This document shows, piece by piece, positions 20,961-33,591 of a DNA stretch of 64,000 bases; within the stretch, counting starts at the first letter, position 1; every line of letters begins with the position of its first letter. Below the pieces are notes generated by a model. The model was not told the DNA's origin, searched no databases, and worked only from the letters and a program-made list of their open reading frames with translations. Source of the DNA: Stagonosporopsis chrysanthemi. Lineage: Eukaryota; Ascomycota; Dothideomycetes; Pleosporales; Didymellaceae. The stretch is from NCBI GenBank assembly GCA_022560025.1, contig JAFISE010000063.1:81206-145205 (forward strand), in the 5' to 3' direction. A program made the translations under genes and the position numbers.

Positions 20961-23900
20961 ACATTGTATCGGGGCCTTAACCAAGACCTGCCATAGCACA
21001 GCCATGAATGTATCTTGGACGTCCCAAATACAGGTGTAGAAGGTATTCGAGAGAGAGGGTGTGCTGACTGCAGCTATGTATTGTACGTTGAAAGCTCGTG
21101 TTTGTTGGGCAAAGCGCAGCCTGATGCCACTGCAGGACCAAAGTGAGTGGCGTAGGCTGGGCAATGCGGCTCACTGCTTTGTAGAAAGGCTGAGTATAGT
21201 GCCGTACGAGATACGAATGGACTAATTGTTAGCTGAGATCAGCTGATTAGGTCTTGTAGGGTGATGTTAGCGTTGGTAGGTGGAATAATCAGTGCTCGTG
21301 ATGTGTGAGTTGTTCTACTGCTCATACAGCGTGCGCCATGTCCCAGTGGTTCATTTTAGGTGTGGCAACGAGGACGAGCAAGTAATAGTTTACAGGACCG
21401 CGACAAGCAAGGATAGGTTTTCTTCTGAAGATAATCGATAATCTAGCAACTATAACCTATAATGTAACTAGCCTATAAACACATTTTTCAATATTCATAT
21501 TTCTATAAAGATAAGACTCATGTATCTATATTAATAGTTAAAAAGACAAGTAAGCAAGGTAGTAGTATATATAGTATTATAATAAAATCAGTAGGGGCTG
21601 TCTAGGTAACCGTTGCTAGTACTATAATTTGCTTCTATACTTATAAATCTGCATTAGCAACTTTGCTTAAATAGTCTAGCTACCCTATTTTGTACTTCTA
21701 TGCATAGGCTATCTACGATATAGGTGTAAATCTCTTAGGAGTGATTGGGCTGCATCTATTCTTGGTTTCTCATGCACTCCATTATACTTCCTCGCCTCCG
21801 TACCTGCACAGGGTTCCAGAATGCTGACACGACGTGGAGTGTTCAATCCTCCAGCTGTGTCATCAAAACCAGCTCATCCAGCAACACGTGGGTATATGAG
21901 TGCCGGGACCGTCATAGATAGCAATTGAACTCGGAGGGGTTGAGGTGCCGGATTTGGAAACGGCCAGTCACAGCCTGCAGAAAGATCTGACGAATGGGTC
22001 GCGTAAACCGTGGACCAGGGCTACGAAATGAACATCCGGGACCGTGATACCTACTCGCTGGGAAAAAAAAATCTGCATACAGTTTTTGCCGTCAGAGATT
22101 CGCACTTGACTGGTAGGGTGGGGGAAAACTGCTGTGCAGTGGGAAAGGCCCGCCACCGCTCCTCACTTTCCATCCTCTCCAGCTGTTCTTTTCTGTGTTA
22201 GTCATCAACAAGGGGGAGGGATATACGTACCGTAAACCACCCACCACCACCTCTCAGAGTTTAGTTCTCAGCTTCGAGGACTAAGATCATAAGGGGGCCA
22301 ACCTTGCCCGTGAAAATGGCCCTTCTATCCTTTCTTCCCGAACCCTAGCAATCCAACCCGTTTCTTCACTTCAGTGGATGCAGCTTGTCGGATGCTCGTC
22401 GACGCTGAAGATCAGACATCGGTCGGTCATGGCAGGTGCAGGTGTAGCTGCTGGACTGGTAATGACGCGAGCTCGGTATGCTAGGCTTTTGACGAGAGGG
22501 CACGACGGCGGCCGAAGCCCACTCTGAAGTACAAAAAGCAGCGCAGGCAGAGTAGATAGCGTGGAATGAATTACAACAGATTTCAGAACACGAAAGGAGT
22601 TTGTACGGTGTGAAGACTTGTGAAGTTGCGAGTGGATTGAGGATGGAGAAGGGGTTTGGAGCGTGAGGGCAGGAAGATACGTATATTGTCTGCCCGCAAG
22701 CTGTTTCTGCTCTTCTGGTGTAAACACCCGCTTTTGTGGGCGTCAGGAATGCTCAGCCATAAGGAGACGGAAATTCGAATGTATCAAGAGGCAGTAAGGT
22801 CTGGTGGGCCGCGAGGAACATGGCTATGTGAAGAAGACAGGAAGGGCTCCCAATACACCTCAGCGCCAGCTCACTCGTGTCATCAAATTCTAACAGAGAC
22901 AAGAGACCACTATTTTCGTAGTCATTTTTTTCTTATGATTCAAGGGCCCTTGCGCGTTATGTCGTGAGATTGAACTCAGCGCTTACATGGAGCTCTCTCA
23001 TTGCTCCGTGTGAGGTTTGTAGCTTCCCAGAATGTGTATTGATCAATTCCTCTATATGGTCGTAATTAGGAATAGAATATATGATCCGCCCGCAGCGTTA
23101 AGGTCATTTGTGGGCCGATCCGAAACGAAGACAACATCTGGTGAGAAGTATGGCTGAGATGACAAATCTGATAAAGGAGAGGTTACTCGTCTCCGCACTA
23201 CACGCACTCCCTGAAGAGGGAACGAAGCACAGACTACAGAAAAGAGTCTTGTTGAGCGTAGAAAAGTACGAGAACTGTCTGCAAACAAGCAAAGTGCCTT
23301 GGACGTGGACTTGTCGATCCCACGTTATTCAGTCAGACAGATCATCTCTGCGAACAGGAATTTGAAAAACAACGGTAACAACCTCACCTAACAACACCCG
23401 TACATCGACTTGTCTGGAAGGCAAAAATCTAGAATCAGGTCCTGAAGCTGTACAGGAACCCACGTAAACGCTGATGTCCTTGCAGCTACGACAGCTTCCA
23501 CTGAGAAGCACGCAGTCTGATATCTGAGGCTAACACTGATGCATGAAAGGGAGTCATTCGACGAAATGCCGGTAAACGGAATCCCTCGGACGGCCGCGGT
23601 GTTGGTAAATTTTCGCAAAACATACAACAGCGGGTATTTGCTGGTTGCCTTGATGGTGTGCGTTGAAGCTTGTGCCGCATGATGAGCGACACGGCAGTCA
23701 ATGAGCCGGTTCAAGCTGTTTTGTATACTCCTGCCCACGCTCCTTTAGATATGCGGGGGCTGCTATGGTGGTTGAAGTCTTCTCATGCTGAGCGATGTCT
23801 CCTCACGCTGGGCGTCTTGCAGCACTGATGTTGGCTTGGTGGAGCACACGTTCTAGTTTGAGTCAAGGCAGCATCCATGCTGCGACACCCCTCGTGACGT

Positions 23901-26091
23901 ATCCTGACGCGGCTACGTGAACAGTATCGTGACGCACTGTTGGGGTATGCCTTGACCGTGGGCCGGCGGAGGCACGTATGTATTGCGCAAGGGAGAATAC
24001 GGTCGACTGTTCTGCATGTAATGCTTCTCGTATGCGGATAAGATCTGCCAATTACTGTGAGGGTTGAGATGGTCGGCATCGGCCGTGGAAACAGTCGTCA
24101 TTGCATGTATGATGGTTAGTGTGGTTGTTGTCCATGCATGGTTCCCTATCCGGCACCGGTGAGCCCCATTCGAACTGGTAGTGCATGTAAACCACCGGCC
24201 TCACGTTTGAGCGTTGAAATTGGTGCAGCAACGGGCGGTGCTCTGCGAATGTCGTTGGTAGTTGTCGCGAAAGCGAGGGCGGTATGGCACACCGCAATGT
24301 GGCTATTCCTGTGGTTGAAACAGCATCCTGGCGATCAATCGTGCATATATAGATCTGACTGGGCGAGTGGGGTGGAGAAGCATGCCTTACGTCGGCTAGA
24401 GTTCTGGTTGGGGCCAGAATTCGCTGCAAGCCTACTGCACTTTAGCAAGCTGCTGATGGGTGGGTGGATCCTCTTTCAAGCAGTGAGGTTCAGTACCGCA
24501 CGTTGACATCATCCGAGTCTTTTTCCGTCAAGAGGAACACTTCACAATATGTTTGACCGATGTTCAGACCGCTGCCACGTGGGTCTTGTTCGGGAAAATC
24601 GTTGCATAGGGCTGCAGGAGCCTCTACAGCCACCATGTAAGCTCACAATCGCTTGATGTAAGCGGCGGGGTCTGCGGCCTGCAGTACCCGCCCGCAGTCG
24701 TGTACTGTGTAGAGATGAGTGGCGGAATGTACCGATCCGGGCCAGGGGTTGTCTGATGTATTGGGAACTGTGCCAGCACCCTGGGTGAACGATGGCGGTG
24801 AGTTTCCCTGGCAGGTATCAAGTCCGTTAGTACCATGTGAGGCAGTCATTTCAGTAAGCTCGTGCATCCTGTGCAGGTGGCATTACTTGGATACCGGTAT
24901 TTTTCGGAAATGTGCCCACAGTCCCAAGGTGCAGCATTGTTGTGAGAAGTTGAGTTGCACTTCAATAGCAGTCCAGAAGTTCTCATAAGACAATGTGGTT
25001 GGGCCGTGGTCGCAAGAGCGTTGGTGCTGAGGTCATGGAATTCCCGCAATGTCACTGGTGACGTCCTGCCAGTCGTTGTTGCCAATTATAAAGCGGCAGT
25101 GCCCTGATAAGGATAAGTTAGCGATGAGTAGTCACGCGCCAACTTCAGCTTTCAGACGACACTCCTCACACAATAATAATCGTCACGTAACCGATGTCGG
25201 CTCCTCCCGTGGGTATGCGAAGGTTTTCCGCGCTCAGCTCCACCGGCGAACGGCGCGCGATAACCGCCACAGTGTTCGCCAAGTTGACCCATCGAGCACG
25301 CGAGAAGCGGGTCTGGACGCTCTCTGTGCATAGCTATTCAGTCTACACCTGAATCGTTCGCCTGTCGAAGTGTGGCCAAGGGCCAAATTGATACAGCTGA
25401 TTGTCAGATTCGATCTTACGCTTCCATGTAATCGCGCGATGTCGACCATAGACTCACCGCGCAACTCCACCATGAACAGGGGCTTCCGCGAGGTCACCAC
25501 ACCAGGTCGTAGCACAACAGGGGACCCCAGTACCATATACAGGCACATGTCCATGCGCTTCCTTCCAGGTATCGTGCGCATCGTCTGACTACTCGACCCT
25601 ACCATCTGGAGGAATTGTGGTAGATTATACGACCTAGGCACGCGGGCCAATGGGGTGGCTTAGTCTGCAGCTGCAGACCCTCTAAGCACCGAACCATCCT
25701 ATCCCTGCTGCACCAGTAGTCCTAACAAACCGTCTGCACATCTAGTAACTGACTTTAGGGCTGTGCTAGTTCCGCTTGACAATCCCATCTTAGCAGCGTC
25801 CGATGCTGACTATGCACCAGCTCCACTAGTGGACGGCCGTTGCCTTACGAACCTGCACAGGTTTGAGTATGCCTTCTGTGTAGGCTCCACAACTGCCTGT
25901 CCTCTCCTTTGTCCTTACCTTCCCTAGTATATATGTCAGTCCGTCACGATTCATGGGCTGGACTATCCACATGCTTCAGTTCATCGTTTCTTTGTAGTGT
26001 TCTATGATAGCGCCAGTGGCACAGCTTCGTCATTGCCGCGTGTTCTTTTCGAACTCCCTACCTGTTCAGGTATCAGGACCACATTTCCGCA
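20961..26091. other. Gene desert, first part
   Basis: Over 5 kb with base composition near 50 percent GC outside the AT-rich relic, I find no open frame longer than about 140 codons and none with a recognisable domain. A TATATA at 24345 on the reverse strand is followed by a small His/Cys-rich frame ending at 24052 (CNDDCFHGRC), but an earlier ATG argues against it. Non-coding RNA or very small secreted proteins could be hidden here. Confidence 0.5.
21420..21760. repeat. AT-rich, RIP-like repeat relic
   Basis: About 340 bp are sharply AT-rich with many TA dinucleotides (AGTATATATAGTATTATAAT) and very few CG dinucleotides, flanked by normal sequence. This is the footprint expected when repeat-induced point mutation converts a duplicated element. 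No terminal repeats or protein remnants remain readable. Confidence 0.6.
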
Positions 26092-26328
26092 ATGTGCTAC
26101 CAGGTCGTCGAACGCTATTCCGTGTGTCGATGCCTCTACCACAGGCATGCCATCGACCCTTGCGCTGCTCACGGACAGCGTGGCCACATGGTGCAAGAGA
26201 AGACTGTTCTCGTCGGCTATGCCTGCAGTCTACATAGTGGCCACCGGCCTGGCACTATGTACGCTACTCAATACGCATACCCTCCTGGGACCGACAGCGA
26301 GATGCACCTGGCATACCGACTGCGGTGA
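26092..26328 (+). CDS. Conserved fungal Cys/His-rich small protein, 78 aa
   Basis: The frame starts MCYQVVERYSVCRCLY and continues with HAIDPCAAHGQRGH and VQEKTVLVGYACSLHS. From memory, the pattern C-x-x-x-E-x-Y-x-x-C-x-C plus G-x-x-G-H and V-G-Y-A-C recurs in many uncharacterised ascomycete proteins, so I take this as a real gene. Conserved Cys and His suggest a small metal-binding fold. The last 25 residues are polar and look disordered. A TATATA at 25926 lies 165 bp upstream. There is no signal peptide. It stands alone in the desert, with no gene within 5 kb on the left or 4 kb on the right. Function is unknown; upstream exons cannot be excluded. Confidence 0.6.
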   Translation: MCYQVVERYSVCRCLYHRHAIDPCAAHGQRGHMVQEKTVLVGYACSLHSGHRPGTMYATQYAYPPGTDSEMHLAYRLR

Positions 26329-29300
26329 ACATCAGAGGTTGCCTATAGACGCCATGCATCTGCACACCACTCGTGACAACTTTATACTTGCTAGCCATCG
26401 CAAAGGCTGCAAACAACGAATATCGTCCAATTCTTGAGCCGGTCTCATGCTGCAACAGCGGGCAGCATCCTTGGATACGAAATCATCTTTGGCCTTCATA
26501 GCGTACACGCATCATCTTGGAGTTTTTGACGTCATTTGGAGATATGGTACTGATTTGAGGCGTGCATGGAAGGAGGGTCAAATTGTACACTTTAAAGTTA
26601 CATTTTGCTTGTACGATCATGATGGGATGCATGGCGGTGGCTCACGACGAATGTAGTCATCGACCTCTGCTGATTGGGCGCTGTATTGGAACGTTTCTCC
26701 TGTTTTTCACCTCTCTTCGGAATTGCTTTGCTCCAACCTCAATATGCAGCAACACAGCTTAGTCTTTCCACAATCGTTCAGGTCTGCCTTGCCGAACTAC
26801 CTCTAGACCCCACTGCCCGTACTCCACTACAGATGCACGATTCATGTCTGGTGATCCTTTGCAGGTAAACGCACGCGCGGAACAGCGGAAGATGCATGTT
26901 TGAGTCACCAGCGATAGCTAGTATGCTTCATGTAGTGGATGCGCATCTGGATGCTGTGTGGGCCGCTCGGATACGTCATCCACTAGGCTGCATCCACGCT
27001 GGTGCATGCAAGTGCCTGGAATCAACACCGCTCTTTGACACTGATTTCCTACCACTCTTCATACAAAACCGCACAGCTTCGTCGGTGAGCGCTGCTCGCC
27101 CTCTACCGTTCACGTACTCCCGCGAAACGCTGCGTCTGCAACTATGATCAAATCCGACCTTACGCCGGCACGGCCCACACTCCACCTAATGATCCATTAC
27201 AGCCGGTGACCGACTTTGGGAGTCGAAGCTCGGCGATTCGGCGCAGCGCCACGGTGCGCAACGGCTTCTTGGTCATTGCAGTCACGCCCGCCATCCTTCC
27301 TCTGCACCCAGGCCGATTGTACCGCGTCCGGCCCGGATCTGTTTGCATCACTTCGACCGGCCGTGCTGGCGAAGATGGACGGTTCAACTGTTTTCAACTT
27401 CTGCCAGGCCGGCTCTTGATTCGCTGCCCGTACACCAGCATCCGCTCTGGGGCATGCTTAGTGAATTGTCATCCGCACCCGATGCGGCTCTGACGATAGG
27501 CACCCAGTGCTTCTGGCGGATGGTTCGTTGTTCCGCAGACGCCTTGGTTGGCTGATACGCGCTGTAGAGAATGCCAGCATGTCGGTGCCCACAGCAGGAT
27601 GGTCTCCGCAGCTCTGCAGTATCGTCTGGCCCTAAATCGCGTTCCGGCCTTGCACCAGTGGAACGGTTACATGCTTTCCCTCGCTCGCCAGCGGTTGAGG
27701 ACTCCGACAAGGCGATCTATGCTGCACATAGCCTTTACCGATGGGATGCGATCCTATGAAGCTGACTCTGCAGTAATTCTTCATGATCATGATCGGTGAA
27801 GATATACTAGACGCAAATCTTGCACACCGTCACTACCTTCGATCACACCAATCGCCACTTTACACGAAGTCTTGCGGTTGTGTGAAGTTCACATCGAAGA
27901 AATTCTGAGCGAAAATTACGACGTGACAATCTGCAGTCATTTCAGCATCGGGCGGATGCGCAGTCATCTACTCCGTCACCGGCAACACCTCGTTTCATGA
28001 TCCTGGAGGACAAAATCCCACTGCGCAGGAAGGACTCCACATGCAGAGGCCTGAAGTCGTTGCGAAGCCACTCTAGCGAGAACATGCCAGTCATTCCGTT
28101 CAGTGGCGATGTTTGTCAAGGAAAGGAATCTATCTTCGAATAGTCTGTCTCCTCATATGCTCTCGGAGCGGCCGACGCCGGACAATGTCCAAGCATATGC
28201 GGCTACAGTAACAACCGGACTGAAGATGTTTTCAGCCTCTGTGTTCGACGGTTCCGGCCCTTCACTTTCAGTTCTAGGGTCTTTGCCTCGATGGCGATCA
28301 TCTCTAACACTACTAAATTCATGAGCGTTGCCATTGACTTACCCTTTGAGATCTGCTATGGCTCAACAACGCCAATTTCTTCATCGAGGACGCTTTCCAA
28401 GCCCCAAAGGTGTCCATCTTGCGTCAAATCTGAATTCTCTCAACGATTGTGCTTTGGTGACCTAGAGATGTAGTCGTTCACATCGCCTTTGGAAATAAGA
28501 TTAGTGCTGAGCGGCGAACCAGCTAAGATCGACATCTGACCACTGACCAATAAACACCAAGGTCGCTCAGGACGTCTTTGCGATGCCATTGTCCGAACAC
28601 TTCCAGGACTTACTGTTTCTTATTTTCCCTGAGGGCTGAGCACTGGAAGATCACGGGTGACTGTTTGCCAAGATACTTCCAAGTGCTGACTTGACCAACA
28701 GTTCTAGGTAGAAGCAACATCGTAGATTGGTTCACAACCCCCTGGAAGACCTGATGTGGTTGTAGAACCCAAAGAAGGCACCTGCTTGATCGACTTTAGG
28801 CCACCAATATCCAGGCATTGTAGCCCTCCAGCTCATGGGAACCAGTTTTGTCGTCTAAAATGCAGACCAATAATGTTCACAGCCCAACACAATCTATTCA
28901 TCCTATTGCAAGGCTAACTCTATATCATCTACGAAACACTGTTATCGACATGTCAGTCAGAGTCTCGGTTCACTTCGCCAAGCGTCGCCTCGACGCGAAC
29001 ACACAGCAGACTTCAATGTAGAGATTCTTCCTTACATTCGGATCAGTAGCCTGTCAATTGTTCTAGATACATCGTTCAGCACAGTAGTATGCCATTTTGC
29101 GATTGGACTTGATAGGGTGACAAGCTTTTTAGAGGTGCCAAGTGTTGGAAGACCAGATTTGCGCTTCTTCAACGACACGACTCATCATAACAGTGTAAGG
29201 TTTAGATTTAAGGTGCCTCGCTACATATATTCATAACAATGACACACAATCTGGTCATTGAGGCTTTGTTTAGAGTATAGTTCGCCGAACATCGTGGATA

Positions 29301-30548
29301 ATAGCCTACTGCTTGCCAAGTAAATCAGTCGGCTGTAAGACCATCGTTGAATATTGGAGCATCCAATGACATGTGTATTTCCTCTAGATTGACATTTTCC
29401 GACAACGAGTGCATCAGGCACCTGTACCGCTGTGTGCTTTTTGTATGCCCCTCAATGTGATAGGATATCCTATTCGTAATCGTCAGTCGGACAATCATTT
29501 GTGGAGAGGCAAGGGGTGGCACCTCTTTTTCAACCAGTGTTCGCTGGTCAGTGGACTTACAAGGACAACGCTGTTTGAGCTACGTTCAGGTGTTTTGTGC
29601 TACTATCTTCAAGTGTGGACACGGGCGAGGACACACCTGCGAACAACAACATCAAACACGATTGCCAGACTTCTTCCACAATTTTGCACTGTAAAGCTTG
29701 TATCATAGTGCACTTGGTAATCTCGTATACTGCCAGTAGCCCCACGATGTCTGACTCCCTACTGTCTCGCCCTCATTTCCGACGGCTTGCACACGCCCCA
29801 GGGCGATACCAAGCTGATTGAGGTCCTGTAAGCATGGGAATTCGCAGTCCACCTAACTGGCGTGAGATCGACAAGTGACCAATTCTAACAGCCAATCTCG
29901 AGAGCGACACAGATCTTGCGTGCTTCTTTGCGGAGTGTTTAGCCAAAAATCGCCATAGATTCCTTGTTCGATGAACCATCACAGCAGTAACGTGGAAACT
30001 CAAGCGCTATCCAGGCCCAGTGTTTCTAAAAGAGTAGAGGAATAATTCATGCCATTTTGACCACAAGCGACTTTGGCCTTTGGCGTGTTGTAAGCGACAA
30101 ATTTTCCTTACGCTGCGGTTTGAGAAACTTGTTCGTTGTTGGTGCATAGACAGTTTTTAAGCTCGAGAAGAATACTTATTATGACACACTGAGATTGTGA
30201 AATGGGAACCACGTGTCGACCACTCACGACTGCATGTGCGATGTGGCAGAATAATTTGAAAACAAGACTGTGCCTTTCGATTGCTAGACAACATTTGTGG
30301 CGGCATCGGAAGAGCAAGGTATGCAGGTGTAGAGCACATATACATATACTAATCAAGGATCGATCCGTTAGGGCCGGAAGCCGTTGCTGCGATCGCGAGA
30401 GCAATCGCGGTAGTTGGAATGATGGGACAAATGAGCGAGAGTGATGCAACAAGCGATGCGAGTGCCAGGGGTCTCGAAGACGTGTATTGAAATGTAGACC
30501 ACATTGTTTATTCGAGAAGAGGATGTATATACGAATAACCTACTACAG
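26329..30548. other. Gene desert, second part
   Basis: Short frames (60 to 110 codons) occur on both strands, but none shows a known motif, biased composition or plausible splice partners. No inverted repeats, transposase remnants or tRNA-like foldbacks stand out. The last 100 bp are the 3' flank of the Hsp70-like gene. Confidence 0.5.
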
Positions 30549-32876
30549 CTACCAGACATTCGACCTATTCTGATTTGCAGGCACAACATTCATCCTGACA
30601 CCCATCTTACTGTCCCAGCCATTGCTATATCCCTGATAGCCACCCGGTGGCGCAGCCGCATAGCCATTTAGACCGCCCAAATGCTGCACTGATTTTCTTG
30701 CCAAACCGTTCCCTCTGTTGGTTGCCGCCGGCAGGCTGTTCATAGGAAAGTCGCTTTCCACAGGATTCTGCTGGGGATCTGGAGGAGCTGCGGCCTGCCA
30801 CTCGACTTTGATGGTATTGTCTTTGCTGAGCTTCACACCATTATGCCACAGCTCGAAAGAAAGGTCTGCTGGCCCAAGGTTCACTTTGATCACAAAATTG
30901 ATGCGGTGGTACTTCTTGCCGGTGTTCCACCAGTGCCGGTTCTTTAGCTTGAATTGTGTGAGCGGAACGGAGGCAAAGTCGGACTCTACTTTGCACATTG
31001 AACGGCAGACTAGATGAATTAGCGATGGCAAAGCTGCTGAATTGGTAGTCCTGGCTTACTGGAATTCATTGTGTAAGGGAGCAACTCTGCATCCGCTTCC
31101 GAACAAATTACGTCAGTGGGAAAGATGCGCGGAGGGTCGGGAACTACAGATGTCGACGGAGGGCATTTCCGACTGAAGTCACGAACAATTGGATAGTCAC
31201 TTGAGACTGGCTCGCCCTTTGATTGTTAGCAACGTAGTCGACGCACATCTGGAGTACTTACTTTCTTGATGAACCAGTCAACACAGTCAACTACATACGC
31301 CTTGCCATCAAGCAGATCAATCTCAGTCCGCTGACCGATATGTTCTGGGATATTCGCATTGTACAGCATCTTGCACTTCGTGCCATAGGAGGCACGGCAG
31401 CAACGCCAACCGAGAACTGATTGGCCACTCTTCAGCTTTGCCACACGGTCTGCAACATTACCCTTGCACACGACAAGTTGCGGGTCTGGCGCAACTCTTA
31501 TTTGTATACTTCGAGCATTGCTGTGTGTCGAGTTGCCGAAGGCATATTTCGACCTGAGGCAGGATTGTACGTACGCGGAGTTGCCCAGACCACCAGAAAG
31601 GACAAGATGCGCGACTTGTTCGTTCGAGTGCTTTTGCTGCAGACGGGCAAGCTGTTTATCCATCAATTCGAACAGTTTGGAGATCTGCATATCGAAGAAG
31701 CTCTTCAGACTGTCTCGCTGGAAGTGCATATCGCCACCACTGATTTCGTACTGCTGGTTTGTGTAGCTTGGATTCAGATTGGGCACGCGTACGGAGAATG
31801 TCTCGGTGTCTGCTAAGGACTCTTCGGAGCCATAGTCGCACTTTGCGTTCTGATACTCTTTGCTTATGCGCATCTCCCATGCTGCAGCATTGAGGTCGGC
31901 CAAGCCTGTTGGCAAGGCACGGTCGGCAAGTTGAAGTCGCTCGAGAACTGCGTTCTGGAAGAGATTGTCAAGCTGCGCAGCACCAATTGCTGCGCCGAAT
32001 ACCACATCTAGTTGTTCAAGGTTCAGGGATCCGCCGATGGTATTTTTGACGCGGAATACTGACAAGTCTGTTGTCCCGCCTCCAACATCGCACACGAACA
32101 GGATCTCATCCTCGTTGAAGATCCCAGGCATACTTCGTGCTGTGTGTACTGCTGCAGCTTCGGCTTCTGTTAAGCCTATCGTAGCCTTATGATTCGGGTA
32201 AGAACCAAAGCCTGCGGCAGCTATGATCTTTCGAAATCGCTCTACGGTCGGCAGTGGTCGCCACGTGGTGGGTACGGAAAAAATAAATTCAATATTTGCA
32301 TCTTCCCATGTACTGGCAAGTTCGCCCTTCAGTCGCGCTTCAATGGTTCGGTAGAGATATTGGAAGTAATCCGTGTACCTGTATCGTCCGAAATAAGCTT
32401 TGAGTAACAAATGAAGACCTGAAACATACCACTTCACCACCTCATGCATCTGTGGAACCTCAGATGGGCGGCTTGACTTCTTGCGCATTTGATCCAACAG
32501 ATTCTCGTCGAGCATGATCTTGAACCATTCGCGGCTGTCATGTCCTGCGCCGCTAGCCTCTTGTGCGGTCTCTGCCAGGAATCCCCACGAAGAAGGCTTG
32601 GAAGAACCTTGAGGGTAAACAAGGAGAGTGGGAACCTGTATCATTCGTATCAGCAGAGTCTGGATAAGTATAATTGTGTCTACTGACTTTGTTCTCATTC
32701 GCTTGTGTCCTGCCAGGCCACCGTTGAATGTGTCTTACGGCGTCTGAGCCTGTAGACATGTTGCAGTAAGCAACACCCGTACCTACAGCCCGTCAGTTTG
32801 CGAGTGCTACAGATTGTACTGGGAACCCACAAGTCATGCCGAAGTCCACAGATACGACTAGGTCTGGACGATCCAT
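30549..32876 (-). CDS. Hsp70-like (actin-like ATPase) protein, fungal HSPA12-type
   Basis: Six exons (32876-32831, 32782-32688, 32635-32430, 32378-31262, 31216-31060, 31009-30549) encode 693 residues; all five introns are GT-AG. The ATPase landmarks are intact: phosphate-1 loop (VDFGMTCTGVAY, about residues 9 to 20), phosphate-2 loop (FVCDVGGGTTDLSVF) and adenosine loop (LVLSGGLGNSAYV). Sequence and spacing follow the divergent Hsp70 group expanded in filamentous fungi, not canonical Ssa. After the ATPase there is no standard substrate-binding domain. Instead there is a 200-residue C-terminal region with a beta-like part (NFVIKVNLGPADLSFELWH) and a Gly/Asn-rich tail (GGLNGYAAAPPGGYQGYSNG). 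The role is unknown; related proteins have been linked to stress and incompatibility responses. Confidence 0.85.
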
Positions 32877-33591
32877 AGTTGCAGAAATCCGACTTCGGAC
32901 GCGACGAAGTGCCTAAAGAGCTTGCAAAGACCAGAAGCCGTATTCGGACAGGAACTGATAGAACGCCGAAAAGTCTACAACGTAAGAAGCTTCTAGGATT
33001 AACATCAACAAAATATGTGCGGTAAGGCTGAGAACTTGGCTAAAGAAGGAATCAGTGCTGATTGATGGCTTGTGCTTTTCCACCAGCAGCAATGTCTCAG
33101 CCCACTGCATGAGGTATTGACTTATGGTCTAAAATGCTCTAGAACCCACTGACAGTACAGTGTAAGGCTTGGAAGCTGAAGCTGAGCTGTCACCTGGTTG
33201 GCGCCGTACAATCTTGAACCCCGCAGCAAGTCTGTTAGTAGAGCGAGGATTTGTCTAAGACCGAGAGAATAAGCAGCCACACAAGGCTGTATCCATTATG
33301 GAACCTTGTCAATCGTGAGGTGCTTGCCTGGTTTAATACCGCGGTATATCGTGGTTCCACTGTGGCGTCCAATCGGTAAGTCAACCCAGCTAAGGGCGAA
33401 TTCAGCTGAAAGCTCGCAATCAAGCGTGTGCATACTACGGAACACATTCTTTTGACAGGGGTTTATGTAAGGATATGCAGTCTGCCAGTAGCCGGACAGT
33501 CTCATTGTCGATATAAGATTAATATGTCGTAGCTTTGAGCCTTCAAGATCTCTTCGAGCCTCTTCTCCTTCGACTGCGATAACGTTCAATC
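32877..33591. promoter_or_regulatory. Divergent promoter region, Hsp70-like and membrane-protein genes
   Basis: This 715-bp interval separates two opposing ATGs. It contains no supportable coding frame. No clear heat-shock element (repeated nGAAn) array is seen. Confidence 0.4.

Noticed and set aside
24052..24429. Minus-strand small His/Cys-rich frame
   Set aside because: A TATA-like site is upstream, but two earlier ATGs precede it, and the conserved-looking part is only about 25 residues.
25234..25650. 138-codon minus-strand frame in the desert
   Set aside because: No motif, composition unlike the neighbouring genes, and a comparable frame exists on the opposite strand.
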